Below, in pieces: positions 25,884-34,276 of a stretch of 64,000 nucleotides of DNA. Where the stretch lies: assembly GCF_030269765.1 (NCBI RefSeq), contig NZ_BSTX01000007.1:62001-126000 (forward strand), read 5' to 3'. A program made the position numbers and the translations under genes. How positions within the stretch are numbered: the first letter of the stretch is position 1; each line of letters starts with the position of its first letter. Under the pieces are notes generated by a model, which saw nothing but the letters and a program-made list of their open reading frames with translations, had not been told where the DNA came from and did no database searches. Origin of the DNA: Actinorhabdospora filicis. GTDB lineage: Bacteria > Actinomycetota > Actinomycetes > Mycobacteriales > Micromonosporaceae.

Positions 25884-27617
25884 GTGAACTCCGCCGACAT
25901 CTCCGCCGGACGCGACCGCTGGCAGGAGCGCTACGACGGCGCGCGCAAGCGCGACGTCGACTTCACCACCCTCTCCGGGCTCGAACTCGACCCGGCGTAC
26001 GGCCCGCCCGAGGACGTCGACGACCCGCGCATGGAGCGCATCGGCTGGCCCGGCGAGTTCCCCTACACGCGCGGCCTCTACCCGACCGGTTACCGCGGGC
26101 GGGCGTGGACGATCCGCCAGTTCGCCGGTTTCGGCAACGCCAAGCAGACGAACGAGCGCTACAAGATGCTCCTCGCCGCCGGTGGCGGTGGCCTGTCGGT
26201 GGCCTTCGACATGCCGACGCTGATGGGCCGCGACTCCGACGACGCCAAGTCGCTCGGCGAGGTCGGGCACTGCGGGGTGGCCATCGACTCCGCCGCCGAC
26301 ATGGAGGTCCTGTTCGACGGGATCGACCTGCAGGGCGTCACGACGTCCATGACGATCTCGGGCCCGGCGGTTCCGGCCTTCTGCATGTACCTCGTCGCCG
26401 CCGAACGGCAGGGCGCCGACATCACGAAGCTGGACGGCACGCTCCAGACCGACATCTTCAAGGAGTACATCGCGCAGAAGGAGTGGCTGTTCGAACCCGA
26501 GCCGCACCTGCGCCTCATCGGCGACCTGATGGCGTACTGCGCCGGGACGATCCCGCGCTACAAGCCGCTGTCGGTGTCCGGCTACCACATCCGCGAGGCC
26601 GGTTCGACCGCCGCGCAGGAGCTGGCGTTCACCATCGCCGACGGCTTCGGCTACGTCGAGCTGGGCCTGTCGCGCGGGCTGGACGTGAACGTGTTCGCGC
26701 CGGGCCTGTCCTTCTTCTTCGACTCCCACATCGACTTCTTCGAGGAGATCGCCAAGTTCCGCGCCGCCCGCCGCATCTGGGCGCGCTGGCTGCGCGACGT
26801 CTACGGCGCCACCTCCGAGAAGGCGCAGTGGATGCGCTTCCACACCCAGACCGCCGGGGTGTCGCTCACCGCGCAGCAGCCGGTGAACAACGTGGTCCGC
26901 ACCGCCGTGGAGGCGCTCGCCGCCGTCCTCGGAGGCACGAACTCGCTGCACACCAACGCGCTGGACGAGACCCTCGCGCTGCCCACCGACGAGACCGCCG
27001 AGATCGCCCTGCGCACCCAGACGGTGCTCATGGAGGAGACCGGCGTGGTCAACGTCGCCGACCCGCTCGGCGGCTCCTGGTACGTCGAGGCCCTCACCGA
27101 CCGCATCGAGGCCGAGGCCGAGGCGATCTTCCGCCGCATCCTGTCCCTGGGCGGCGAGCAGGGCGAGGACGCCGGGACCACCACCCGCGCGGCCCTCGCG
27201 GCCGGCAACCACAAGATCGGCCCGGTCACCTCCGGCATCCTGCGCGGCATCGAGGACGGCTGGTTCACCGGCGAGATCGCCGAGGCCGCCTTCCAGTACC
27301 AGCAGAAGCTGGAGCGCGGCGAGAAGCGCATCGTCGGCGTCAACTGCCACACCGAGACCGTGGCCCGCGACCTGGACATCATGCGCGTGTCCCACGAGGT
27401 CGAGCGCGCCCAGGTCGCGCTGCTCACCGACCGCAAGGGCGCCCGCGATCAGGCCACCGTCGACGCCGCCCTCAAGCACCTCATCGAGGTGTCGCGCACC
27501 GACGAGAACATGATCCCGGCGATGCTGGACGCCGTCCGCGCCGAGGCGACCCTCGGCGAGATCTGCGACGTCCTGCGCGAGGAGTGGGGCGAGTACCGGG
27601 AGCCCGCGCGCTTCTAG
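25884..27617 (+). CDS. icmA: Isobutyryl-CoA mutase large subunit (IcmA), cobalamin-dependent
   Basis: 577 residues forming only the acyl-CoA-binding TIM-barrel part of a B12 mutase; the small cobalamin-binding subunit must be encoded elsewhere. The family motifs SVAFDMPTLMGRDSDD, SVSGYHIREAGSTA and LGGTNSLHTNALDE are present. At the two residues that separate the mutases it has Phe80 (in WTIRQF) and Gln198 (in FKEYIAQ). Methylmalonyl-CoA mutase has Tyr89 and Arg207 there, so this one should interconvert isobutyryl- and n-butyryl-CoA. GTG 25884 has GGAAGGA upstream. MeaB at 17.4 kb may be its chaperone. Databases often call such genes methylmalonyl-CoA mutase. Confidence 0.88.
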   Translation: MNSADISAGRDRWQERYDGARKRDVDFTTLSGLELDPAYGPPEDVDDPRMERIGWPGEFPYTRGLYPTGYRGRAWTIRQFAGFGNAKQTNERYKMLLAAGGGGLSVAFDMPTLMGRDSDDAKSLGEVGHCGVAIDSAADMEVLFDGIDLQGVTTSMTISGPAVPAFCMYLVAAERQGADITKLDGTLQTDIFKEYIAQKEWLFEPEPHLRLIGDLMAYCAGTIPRYKPLSVSGYHIREAGSTAAQELAFTIADGFGYVELGLSRGLDVNVFAPGLSFFFDSHIDFFEEIAKFRAARRIWARWLRDVYGATSEKAQWMRFHTQTAGVSLTAQQPVNNVVRTAVEALAAVLGGTNSLHTNALDETLALPTDETAEIALRTQTVLMEETGVVNVADPLGGSWYVEALTDRIEAEAEAIFRRILSLGGEQGEDAGTTTRAALAAGNHKIGPVTSGILRGIEDGWFTGEIAEAAFQYQQKLERGEKRIVGVNCHTETVARDLDIMRVSHEVERAQVALLTDRKGARDQATVDAALKHLIEVSRTDENMIPAMLDAVRAEATLGEICDVLREEWGEYREPARF

Positions 27618-27628
27618 ATCGACGCCCG

Positions 27629-27660
27629 GACGCCGGTCGGCCCACGCGCCGGCCGGCGTC
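27629..27660 (+). terminator. Hairpin terminator after icmA
   Basis: GACGCCGG pairs with 27653-27660, with further G/C pairing inside, 12 bases past the icmA stop. Confidence 0.6.
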
Positions 27661-27681
27661 TTCCATACCCCGAGAGGCCAC

Positions 27682-28062
27682 ATGGACGCGTTAACGGGCA
27701 ACGGGATCGTCCTCGACCGCACGGTCCCCTTCGAGCGGCGGATCGCGCGCCTCATCGAGCACTGCGGCTCGGCGGCCGACGAGCCCGTGCTCGTCGACGG
27801 GGTGGCGTTCTTCCTGCTGTACTGCTGGTTCCAGCGGCACACCACCGACGCTGCGGCACTGCGTGGGCTCATCGACGCGTCGCTGGCCGGGATCGGCGGT
27901 GAGCTCGGCTGGATCGGGATGCTCCATCAACGCGGGTATTGCGCCTGCGGCCAGACCAACCGGCTGGAGAACATGACGATCTGCGTGGAGTGCGCGTCCT
28001 ACGAGTGCTGGGAGTGCTACGGGTGCCATCGCGCGCGCACCGGCCACGAGGTCGTCGGCTAG
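27682..28062 (+). CDS. Small cysteine-rich protein of unknown function, possible zinc binding
   Basis: 126 residues, not recognised. The N-terminal 80 residues look helical. The C-terminus packs seven cysteines between 87 and 115 (87, 89, 101, 104, 109, 112, 115) plus His116, in pairs like C-x2-C, which suggests one or two zinc sites. Two further cysteines are at 28 and 48. GAGAGG precedes ATG 27682. Codon 4 is TTA (27691-27693), rare in this DNA. The gene ends in a four-base tail overlap (CTAG) with the convergent SARP gene. Confidence 0.75.
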   Translation: MDALTGNGIVLDRTVPFERRIARLIEHCGSAADEPVLVDGVAFFLLYCWFQRHTTDAAALRGLIDASLAGIGGELGWIGMLHQRGYCACGQTNRLENMTICVECASYECWECYGCHRARTGHEVVG

Positions 28063-30794
28063 CCGCGCAGCTTCTCCCGGACCCGGCGCAGCGCCGGGTG
28101 CCGCAGCTCGTCCAGGATCGCCTCGGCCCGGTGCCAGGCGTCCAGCGCGGAGGCGTCGTCGCCCATGGCCGTGTAGGTGTCGCCGAGGTTGTCGAGGGTC
28201 ATCGCGAGGTTGAAGCGGTCGCCGAGGCGTTCGGCGGTCGCGATGGACTCGCGGTAGCTGGCGATCGCCTCGGGGTACCGCCGCAGGTGGTGGTGGGCGT
28301 AGCCGATGGTGTCCAGGACGGCGATCTCGCCGCCGGGGGCGTTGAGTTCGCGGGTGGCGGCCAGCGCGCGGTGGCCGTGGTCGAGGGCGAGTTCGTATCG
28401 CCCGGTGCGGGCGTAGCACCAGGCGACGGTGTTGAGCGCGTAGGCGTGCCCGGCGGTGTGCGGTTCGTGCAGCGCGAGGGCCCGCAGCGCGTGTTCGAGC
28501 GCTTGGGGGTACCTGCCCTGTTGCTCGTGGAGGATGGCCAGGTCGGCGGCGATGTGCGCCTCGCCGGGCAGGTCGCCGATGCTCCGGTGGAGCTCCAGGG
28601 CGGCGGTGAAGTGGTGTTCGGCGTCCTCGATGCGGGCGAGGCGGACGTGGACGCGCCCGAGCCCGCGGTGGGCCTTGGCGCGCAGGGCGGGGTCGGCGAG
28701 GCGTTCGGCGGCGGCGAGGGCGGCGTGCTGGCAGCCGGTCCAGTGCGCCCAGTCCCCTTGGCGTTCGAAGTGCCCGGACAGGGCCCGGGCCAGCTGCCAG
28801 GCGCGCCGGTGGTGGCCGGTGGCCGAGGCCCGGTCCAGGACGGCGAGCAGGACGTCCTGCTCGGCGGTGAGCCACTCGGTCGCGGTCCCGGCGACGGGTT
28901 CGGGCCGGACGCCGGGGAGCGGTGCGGCGAGGGTCTCGCGGGTCTGGAGCGGGTTGACGACGGCGGACGCGGCGTGCGCGGTGTGCAGGTAGTGGTCGAG
29001 GACGCGGCCGGTGGCGGCCTCGCGGTCGGCGGGGGTCTCCTCGGCGGCGGCCAGTTCGGCGGCGTACTCGCGCATCAGGTCGTGGAGGGTGTGGCGGCCC
29101 GCGGACTCGGTGACCAGGTGCGCCCGGGTCAGCTCGGCCAGCAGGCGCGCGGCGTCGCGGGTGGTGAGTCCGGCGAGGCTGGCGGCGGCGGGGACGGTGA
29201 CGTGCGGGCCGGGGTGCAGGCTCAGGAGCCGCAGCATGCGGGCCGCTCCGGCGCCCAGGGCGCGGTAGGACCAGGAGAACACCGCGCGGACGTCGGTGGC
29301 CGCCGAGTCGGTGTCGAAGGCGCCGATCCCGCCGCGCAGCTGCGCGGCCAGGTCGCCCAGGCGGTCCTCGCGGCCGATGACGGCGCGGGCGGCGGCGATG
29401 GCCAGGGCCAGCGGGAGGCGGGCGCTGGCGGCGATGATGTCGTCGGCGGCGCGCGGCTCGGCGGCCACCCGTTCGGGGCCGATGCGGCGCTCCAGCAGCT
29501 CGCGGGCCTCGGCGAGGGTGAACAGGTCGAGGTTCACCCGGTGGGCGCCGTGCCCGGCGATCAGGCTCAGCAGGACGTCGCGGCTGGTGACCAGGACGAG
29601 GGAACCGGCCGCGCCGGGCAGCAGCGGCCGGACCTGGTCGGCGCTACCGGCGTTGTCCAGCAGCATGAGCGTGCGCCGGCCGTCCATCGTGGAGCGGTAG
29701 AGGGCGGTGAGTTCCTCGGCGTCGGCGGGCACGTCCTCACCGCGGACGCCCAGGGTGCGCAGGAAGCGGGCCTGGACCTGTTGCGGGGACAGGGCCCGGC
29801 CGGGATGGTGGCCGCGCAGGTCGGCGAAGAGCTGACCGTCGGGGAACGCGTCGGCGATCCGGCGCGCCCAGTGGACGGCGAGGGTGGTCTTGCCGACCCC
29901 GGCGGTGCCGGTGAGGACGCCGACGACCGGCTGCTCCCGGGCGTCCAGCAGTCCGTCGAGCGCGGCCAGTTCGGTGCCGCGGCCGGTGAAGACGGCCGTG
30001 CCGGGCGGGAGCTGGCGGGGGACGGGCAGGCGCGGCGGCCCGCCGTCCGGGCCGCCGGTCAGGATCGCCGCGTGCAGCGCCCGGATCTCCTCGCCCGGGT
30101 CGAGGCCGAGCTCCTCGCCCAGGGACGTGCGGAAGCGGTGGAAGGCGTCCAGGGCCTCGGCCCGCCGTCCACAGTGGTGCAAGGCGCGCATCAGCTGGTG
30201 GCAGAAGGCCTCCCGCAGCGGGTGCGCGGCGGTGAGCGGGACCAGCTCGCCGACCAGGGCGGCGGCGTTCCCGGCGTCCAGGAGGATGTCGTTTCGGCGC
30301 TCGATCAGCCGCAGCCGCCGCTCCACCAGGCCCGGGACCACCTCGCGCTGAAGGGATTCCGACGGCACGTCCACCAGCGGCTCGCCGCGCCACAGCCCGA
30401 GCGCGGCCGTCACCGCCGTCAGCTCGTCGCCGCCCCCGCGCAGCAGCTCCTCGACGCGCCCGAGATCGGTGCGGCCGGGCGGGACGTCGAGCCGGTAGCC
30501 GTCCGGGCACGTGACGATGACCTCGCCCGCGCCGATCCGCTCCAGCCGGGCCCGCACCCGCACCGCGCACAACTGGACCGCGCGACGCGGGTTCTTCGGC
30601 AGCGCCTCGCCCCACATGGCGTCGGCGAAGGCCTGGAGGCTCACCTGCCGTCCGGCGTTCAGGACCAGCAGCGCGAGGAACACGCGCGAACGCGGTGAGG
30701 TCAGCGCCAGTTCCGCGCCGCCCGAGGCGATCCGCAGCGGCCCGAGCAGCCCGAACTCGACCCCGCCGGGCTCGGTGCGATCGGGGTCCGGCAT
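28059..30794 (-). CDS. SARP/AfsR-family regulator: OmpR-type DNA-binding, BTAD, NB-ARC and TPR domains
   Basis: 911 residues. A winged-helix DNA-binding domain lies at about 12-105, including PRSRVFLALLVLNAGRQVS. The BTAD domain (about 110-255) has LWRGEPLVDVP and the LGEELGLDPGEEIRALH end motif. An NB-ARC ATPase follows, with the P-loop TGTAGVGKTT and LMLLDNAGSADQVRPLLPG. The C-terminal third is TPR repeats (for example GEAHIAADLAILHEQQGRYP). Such proteins are activators of antibiotic or developmental genes. TAAGGT lies six bases before the ATG, indicating a leaderless transcript. No biosynthetic cluster is directly beside it, so the target is unknown. Confidence 0.92.
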   Translation of the reverse strand: MPDPDRTEPGGVEFGLLGPLRIASGGAELALTSPRSRVFLALLVLNAGRQVSLQAFADAMWGEALPKNPRRAVQLCAVRVRARLERIGAGEVIVTCPDGYRLDVPPGRTDLGRVEELLRGGGDELTAVTAALGLWRGEPLVDVPSESLQREVVPGLVERRLRLIERRNDILLDAGNAAALVGELVPLTAAHPLREAFCHQLMRALHHCGRRAEALDAFHRFRTSLGEELGLDPGEEIRALHAAILTGGPDGGPPRLPVPRQLPPGTAVFTGRGTELAALDGLLDAREQPVVGVLTGTAGVGKTTLAVHWARRIADAFPDGQLFADLRGHHPGRALSPQQVQARFLRTLGVRGEDVPADAEELTALYRSTMDGRRTLMLLDNAGSADQVRPLLPGAAGSLVLVTSRDVLLSLIAGHGAHRVNLDLFTLAEARELLERRIGPERVAAEPRAADDIIAASARLPLALAIAAARAVIGREDRLGDLAAQLRGGIGAFDTDSAATDVRAVFSWSYRALGAGAARMLRLLSLHPGPHVTVPAAASLAGLTTRDAARLLAELTRAHLVTESAGRHTLHDLMREYAAELAAAEETPADREAATGRVLDHYLHTAHAASAVVNPLQTRETLAAPLPGVRPEPVAGTATEWLTAEQDVLLAVLDRASATGHHRRAWQLARALSGHFERQGDWAHWTGCQHAALAAAERLADPALRAKAHRGLGRVHVRLARIEDAEHHFTAALELHRSIGDLPGEAHIAADLAILHEQQGRYPQALEHALRALALHEPHTAGHAYALNTVAWCYARTGRYELALDHGHRALAATRELNAPGGEIAVLDTIGYAHHHLRRYPEAIASYRESIATAERLGDRFNLAMTLDNLGDTYTAMGDDASALDAWHRAEAILDELRHPALRRVREKLRG

Positions 30795-30800
30795 GCCGTC

Positions 30801-30806
30801 ACCTTA
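30801..30806 (-). promoter_or_regulatory. Putative leaderless -10 box of the SARP gene
   Basis: TAAGGT on the minus strand, six bases before ATG 30794. No Shine-Dalgarno sequence is present. Confidence 0.4.
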
Positions 30807-30896
30807 GCCCCGGGCGATGAAGCCGATGTGAAGCCGGGCGCCGACATCATCCCGGCGAAGCCGCCGGACCGCGCGGCTGGAGATTGAGGAAACCGG

Positions 30897-31225
30897 ATGT
30901 CCGTTCGCTCCATGCCCACCCTCGCCCTGGGCCTGCGGTTCGGCACCGGCGAGGTCTGCGGACGCGACCGGCTCGGCGCCCGCGATCCGGGCGACGACCG
31001 GCATTGCCACGACAACGCCATCGTCGTCACCGCGTTCGAGGACGCCCGGTACGACGAGTGGCACACCTTCCCGTGGCGGGACGGCTCGTACTCCGGCACG
31101 CCCATCGAGGCGGGCGCGACCCGCGCGGCGGTGGTGGCCTTCTCCGTCCCCGACGGCACGGCGAGGAGTCCACTATGGAGTACGGCAACCGCGTCAAGGC
31201 GCCCCTTCCGGCCGGGACGCGCTGA
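30897..31225 (+). pseudogene. Small gene with an apparent frameshift
   Basis: GAGGAAA stands six bases before ATG 30897, and the frame has good codon bias for about 87 codons, up to roughly VVAFSVPDG near 31155. The bias then moves to the next frame, which reads GEESTMEYGNRVKAP and stops at TGA 31223-31225. A single missing base near 31157-31165 would join the two parts into a protein of about 110 residues. The product is not recognised; the first part contains EDARYDEWHTFPWRDGSY. It may be a decayed gene, a sequencing error or a programmed frameshift. Confidence 0.5.
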
Positions 31226-31228
31226 GGC

Positions 31229-31585
31229 TCAGGACCGCAGCCGGTTCGCGATGCGCCACACCGTCAGCAGGATGCCCACCGCCGCCAGCGCGTGCAGGCC
31301 GAAGACCAGGCCGCGCGCGGTCCCGTCGAAGTTGCGCGACACCGCCGCCACGATCACCTCGACGGTGACCAGCCCGGCGACCACGGCCGGGCCGATGACG
31401 AGCGGCGCGCCCAGGCGTCCGACTGCCGCCACGATCAGCATCAGCACCGGCAGGCTGAAGATCACGTACCCGAGGGTGTGGTGCGGGCGGTAGGAGGCGC
31501 CGTAGGCTCCGGCGGCGGCGAAGTAGAACTGGGCGCCCACGGCCACCCCGAGCAGGACGGTCAGGCCGGTGTACAGCTTGCGCAT
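31229..31585 (-). CDS. DUF6220-like four-helix membrane protein
   Basis: 118 residues with four hydrophobic segments (about 5-25, 40-60, 62-82 and 92-112). The motif YRPHHTLGYVIF between the first two is typical of this small actinobacterial family. Function unknown. It is divergent from the ECF41-type sigma factor gene, with a 117-base shared promoter region. Confidence 0.75.
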   Translation of the reverse strand: MRKLYTGLTVLLGVAVGAQFYFAAAGAYGASYRPHHTLGYVIFSLPVLMLIVAAVGRLGAPLVIGPAVVAGLVTVEVIVAAVSRNFDGTARGLVFGLHALAAVGILLTVWRIANRLRS

Positions 31586-31656
31586 GGTGGTTCCCTTTCT
31601 GCGGTGTCACCGGTACGACGACGCCGCCGTGGCGGATGTGAGGCGGTGAGGCGCGG

Positions 31657-31682
31657 CTCACAGCCGGGCGCGTGGTTTCGTC
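31657..31682 (+). promoter_or_regulatory. Possible ECF41-type autoregulated promoter
   Basis: CTCACA (31657-31662), 16 bases, then CGTC (31679-31682), 20 bases before the sigma gene start. The ECF41 group is reported to recognise a TGTCACA-like -35 and CGTC -10 at this spacing. The match at -35 is partial. Confidence 0.4.
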
Positions 31683-31702
31683 GTCGGGATCAGGAGGTGC
31701 CC

Positions 31703-32575
31703 ATGGAAGACCCCGAACTCGGCGCGGTGATGGCCGAGCGGCGCAAGCTCATCAACCTCGGCTACCGGCTCCTCGGCTCGCTGTCGGAGGCCGAGGACGT
31801 CGTGCAGGAGACCTACGCCCGCTGGTACGCCATGTCCGGTGAGCAGCGCGCCGGCATCGCCTCGCCCGGCGCGTGGCTGACCACCGTCGCCGGGCGCATC
31901 TGCCTGGACCTGCTCGGCTCGGCGCGCGCCCGCCGCGAACGCTACGTCGGCTCCTGGGTGCCCGAACCGCTGCCCGGCGACGGCGAGTCCGACCCCGCCG
32001 ACCGGGTGACGCTCGACGAGTCGGTCGACATGGCCTTCCTGGTCGTCCTGGAGTCCATGACGCCCGCCGAGCGCGTCGCCTTCATCCTCCACGACGTCTT
32101 CTGCCACCCCTTCGCCGAGATCGCCGAGGTCATCGGGCGCAGCCCCGCCGCGTGCCGCCAGCTCGCCGCCTCCGCACGCCGCCGCGTCCGGGACGCCCGC
32201 CCGGCGGCGACGCCGTTCGCCGGGCGCGCGTCCGTCGTCCGCGACTTCAAGAAGGCCTGGGAGGCCAAGGACATCGCCGCCCTCGTCGGCCTCCTCGACC
32301 CCGGCGCGGTCGCCGTCGCCGACGGCGGCGGACTCGTCAACTCGGTCATGGACCCGGTGGAGGGCGCCGCGAAGGTCGCCCGCTACGCCGTCGGCATCCT
32401 CGACCTCATCCCCACCATGCGATTCCACGAGCGCACGGTCAACGGCCGGCCCGGCCTCGTCGCCGAACACGACGGCGAGCCCTTCACCGTCATCGCCTTC
32501 GACATCGACGGCGACCGCATCCGGCGGATGTGGGCGGTCCGCAACCCCGAGAAGCTGCGAGCCTGGGCACTATGA
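31703..32575 (+). CDS. ECF RNA polymerase sigma factor, ECF41 (SigJ) type with SnoaL-like C-terminus
   Basis: 290 residues. Sigma region 2 (about 10-75) has LSEAEDVVQETYARWY; region 4 (about 115-170) has MTPAERVAFILHDVFCHPFAEIAEVIGRS. The linker carries GSWVPEPL, and the C-terminal SnoaL-like domain carries DGGGL and RNPEKL, the motifs that define the ECF41 group. In that group the extra domain modulates sigma activity in place of an anti-sigma factor. ATG 31703 has AGGAGG six bases upstream. Its stop overlaps the GNAT gene (ATGA). Confidence 0.92.
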   Translation: MEDPELGAVMAERRKLINLGYRLLGSLSEAEDVVQETYARWYAMSGEQRAGIASPGAWLTTVAGRICLDLLGSARARRERYVGSWVPEPLPGDGESDPADRVTLDESVDMAFLVVLESMTPAERVAFILHDVFCHPFAEIAEVIGRSPAACRQLAASARRRVRDARPAATPFAGRASVVRDFKKAWEAKDIAALVGLLDPGAVAVADGGGLVNSVMDPVEGAAKVARYAVGILDLIPTMRFHERTVNGRPGLVAEHDGEPFTVIAFDIDGDRIRRMWAVRNPEKLRAWAL

Positions 32576-32964
32576 CGGCCATGCGGATCGACACCTTCAC
32601 CACCGCCCACCTGACCGGCGTGATGGCCCTGTGCGCGGCCGAGAACTGGCCCAGCTGGTCGGATCCCGAGACGGTGACCCGGGCGCTGACCGCGCCCGGC
32701 GTCATCGCCCTCGTCGCCCTCGACGGCGAGACCGTGGCCGGCTTCGCCCACGCCCTCACCGACGGCGTCACCACCGCCTACCTCGCCACCCTCGTCACCG
32801 CAGCCGACCGGCGCGGCCAAGGTATCGGGAAGCGGCTGGTCGCGGCCGTTTTCGACCGATGTGGACTGTCGCGAATGGACCTGCTCGCCGAGGACGACTC
32901 GGTGGGGTTCTACGCGTCGCTGACGCATCGGGTGAAACCGGGGTTCCGGATCTACCCGGACTGA
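32572..32964 (+). CDS. GNAT-family N-acetyltransferase
   Basis: 130 residues with the acetyl-CoA-binding motif RRGQGIGKRLV and a C-terminal FYASLTHRVKPGF stretch typical of small GNAT enzymes. The substrate is unknown. ATG 32572 overlaps the sigma-factor stop, so it is translated with it and may be part of the sigma regulon. Confidence 0.85.
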   Translation: MTAMRIDTFTTAHLTGVMALCAAENWPSWSDPETVTRALTAPGVIALVALDGETVAGFAHALTDGVTTAYLATLVTAADRRGQGIGKRLVAAVFDRCGLSRMDLLAEDDSVGFYASLTHRVKPGFRIYPD

Positions 32965-33065
32965 CCACGGTGCCCGAAAGGACCCTCGCTCTCCGTGTCC
33001 GCCCCGTGCGATCGTTGAGGCGACCCGCCGCGTCGACGGTGGGCCGACCGGTTGACGGAGGGGAC

Positions 33066-33746
33066 ATGGGCGACTGGCCGACGGGGACCTTTTTGCACCG
33101 CCTGCCGCGACCCGACCGGGTCGCGCTGGAGTCTCTGGGGGTGTCGAGACGGGCGGTGCCGGGGACGGTCTTGCTGCGCGCGGGGGAGCCGGGAGCGCAC
33201 GCCTTACTGCTCCAGCGGGCCCTGGTGAAGATCGCCGCGCCGGGACCGGGCGGGCGCGACGTGCTGCTGGCCATCCGGGCGCCGGGGGACCTGGTGGGCG
33301 ACGTCGCCGTCCTGAACGACCGCCCGCGCGGGGCCAGCGTGGTCGCCTGCGGTGAGGTCTACTTCCGGCTGATCACCCAGACGGACCTGCGGACCTACCT
33401 GCGGCGCTACCCGGCGGCGGCGCTGGAGCTGGCCGGGCTGGTCTCCGACCGGCTGCGGTGGGCCAACGAGCGGCGGGCGGACGCGCCGGGCCTCCCGGCG
33501 GAGACGCGGCTGGCGCGGGCGCTGGCCGAGCTGGGCTCGTCCTACGGGGAGTCGTGCCCGCGGGGCGTGGAGATCGGCCTGGACATCACCCAGCCCGAGC
33601 TGGCCGCGCTCATCGGGGTGTCGGAGAAGACGGTCTACCGGGCGCTGATCCGCCTGCGGGAGGACGGGCTGATCGACACCGGCTTCCGGCGGATCTTCGT
33701 CACCGACCACGACGGCCTCCTCCACGCCGGTCACCTCACCCCCTAG
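33066..33746 (+). CDS. Crp/Fnr-family transcriptional regulator
   Basis: 226 residues. The cyclic-nucleotide-binding fold covers about 5-125, with ALLLQRALVKI and GDLVGDVAVLNDRPRGASVVA. The C-terminal winged helix (about 145-220) has ITQPELAALIGVSEKTVYRALIRLREDGLI. No cysteine cluster for an iron-sulfur centre is seen, so it is Crp-like rather than Fnr-like. CGGAGG precedes ATG 33066. Codon 47 is TTA (33204-33206). The tail overlaps the convergent ybaK gene by four bases. Confidence 0.9.
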   Translation: MGDWPTGTFLHRLPRPDRVALESLGVSRRAVPGTVLLRAGEPGAHALLLQRALVKIAAPGPGGRDVLLAIRAPGDLVGDVAVLNDRPRGASVVACGEVYFRLITQTDLRTYLRRYPAAALELAGLVSDRLRWANERRADAPGLPAETRLARALAELGSSYGESCPRGVEIGLDITQPELAALIGVSEKTVYRALIRLREDGLIDTGFRRIFVTDHDGLLHAGHLTP

Positions 33747-34213
33747 ACCAGCTCCACCACCGTCGCGCCGTACCCCTTCGCCAGGTCGTCGATCGGGACG
33801 AAGGCGCTGTAGCCGTGGGCTCCGGCGCCCATGGCGGTGGTGCGGCCGGTGAGGGAGGCGTCGATGTAGAGGGGCCAGTCGCCGCGGGCGCCGATGGGGG
33901 TGATGGTGCCGCGTTCGTAGCCGGTGGCGGTGAGGGCTTCGGCGGCGTCGGGGAGGGAGAGGCGGTTGACGCCGACGGCGGCGCGGAGTCTGGGCCAGGC
34001 GATGGTCTTGTCGCCGGGGATGACGGCGAAGAGGTAGCTGCCCTCGCCGCGTTTGACGACGATGGTCTTGGCGATGTCGGCGGGGGTGACGCCGAGGATG
34101 GCGGCGGCCTCGGGGAGGGAGCTGGCGGCGGGCCGTTCGCGGACGGTGACGGTGAGGCCGTGGGCGGTGGCGTCGGCGAGCATGGCGTGGACGGCGGCGG
34201 GCAGGTCGCTCAT
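33743..34213 (-). CDS. YbaK/EbsC-type aminoacyl-tRNA deacylase
   Basis: 156 residues matching the YbaK/ProX fold, with AKTIVVKRGEGSYLFAVIPGD carrying the catalytic lysine and GYERGTITPIGARGDWPLYIDASL. Such free-standing editing domains remove mischarged amino acids from tRNA, mostly Cys or Ala from tRNA-Pro. It lies downstream of the MFS exporter gene, separated by a terminator. Confidence 0.88.
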   Translation of the reverse strand: MSDLPAAVHAMLADATAHGLTVTVRERPAASSLPEAAAILGVTPADIAKTIVVKRGEGSYLFAVIPGDKTIAWPRLRAAVGVNRLSLPDAAEALTATGYERGTITPIGARGDWPLYIDASLTGRTTAMGAGAHGYSAFVPIDDLAKGYGATVVELV

Positions 34214-34232
34214 GGCGGTCTCCTCGTGGTGG

Positions 34233-34262
34233 CGGGACCCGGGCGGGTGCGCCCGGGTCCCG
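34233..34262 (-). terminator. Hairpin terminator after the MFS exporter gene
   Basis: A perfect 12-bp stem (34233-34244 with 34251-34262) has a 6-base loop, 15 bases past the MFS stop on the minus strand. Confidence 0.75.
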
Positions 34263-34276
34263 TTCTCGATCTTGCT

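Noticed and set aside
25827..27872. A 681-codon open frame antisense to the mutase gene
   Set aside because: A mirror frame of a G+C-rich gene; it has no motif, while the sense strand encodes a complete mutase.
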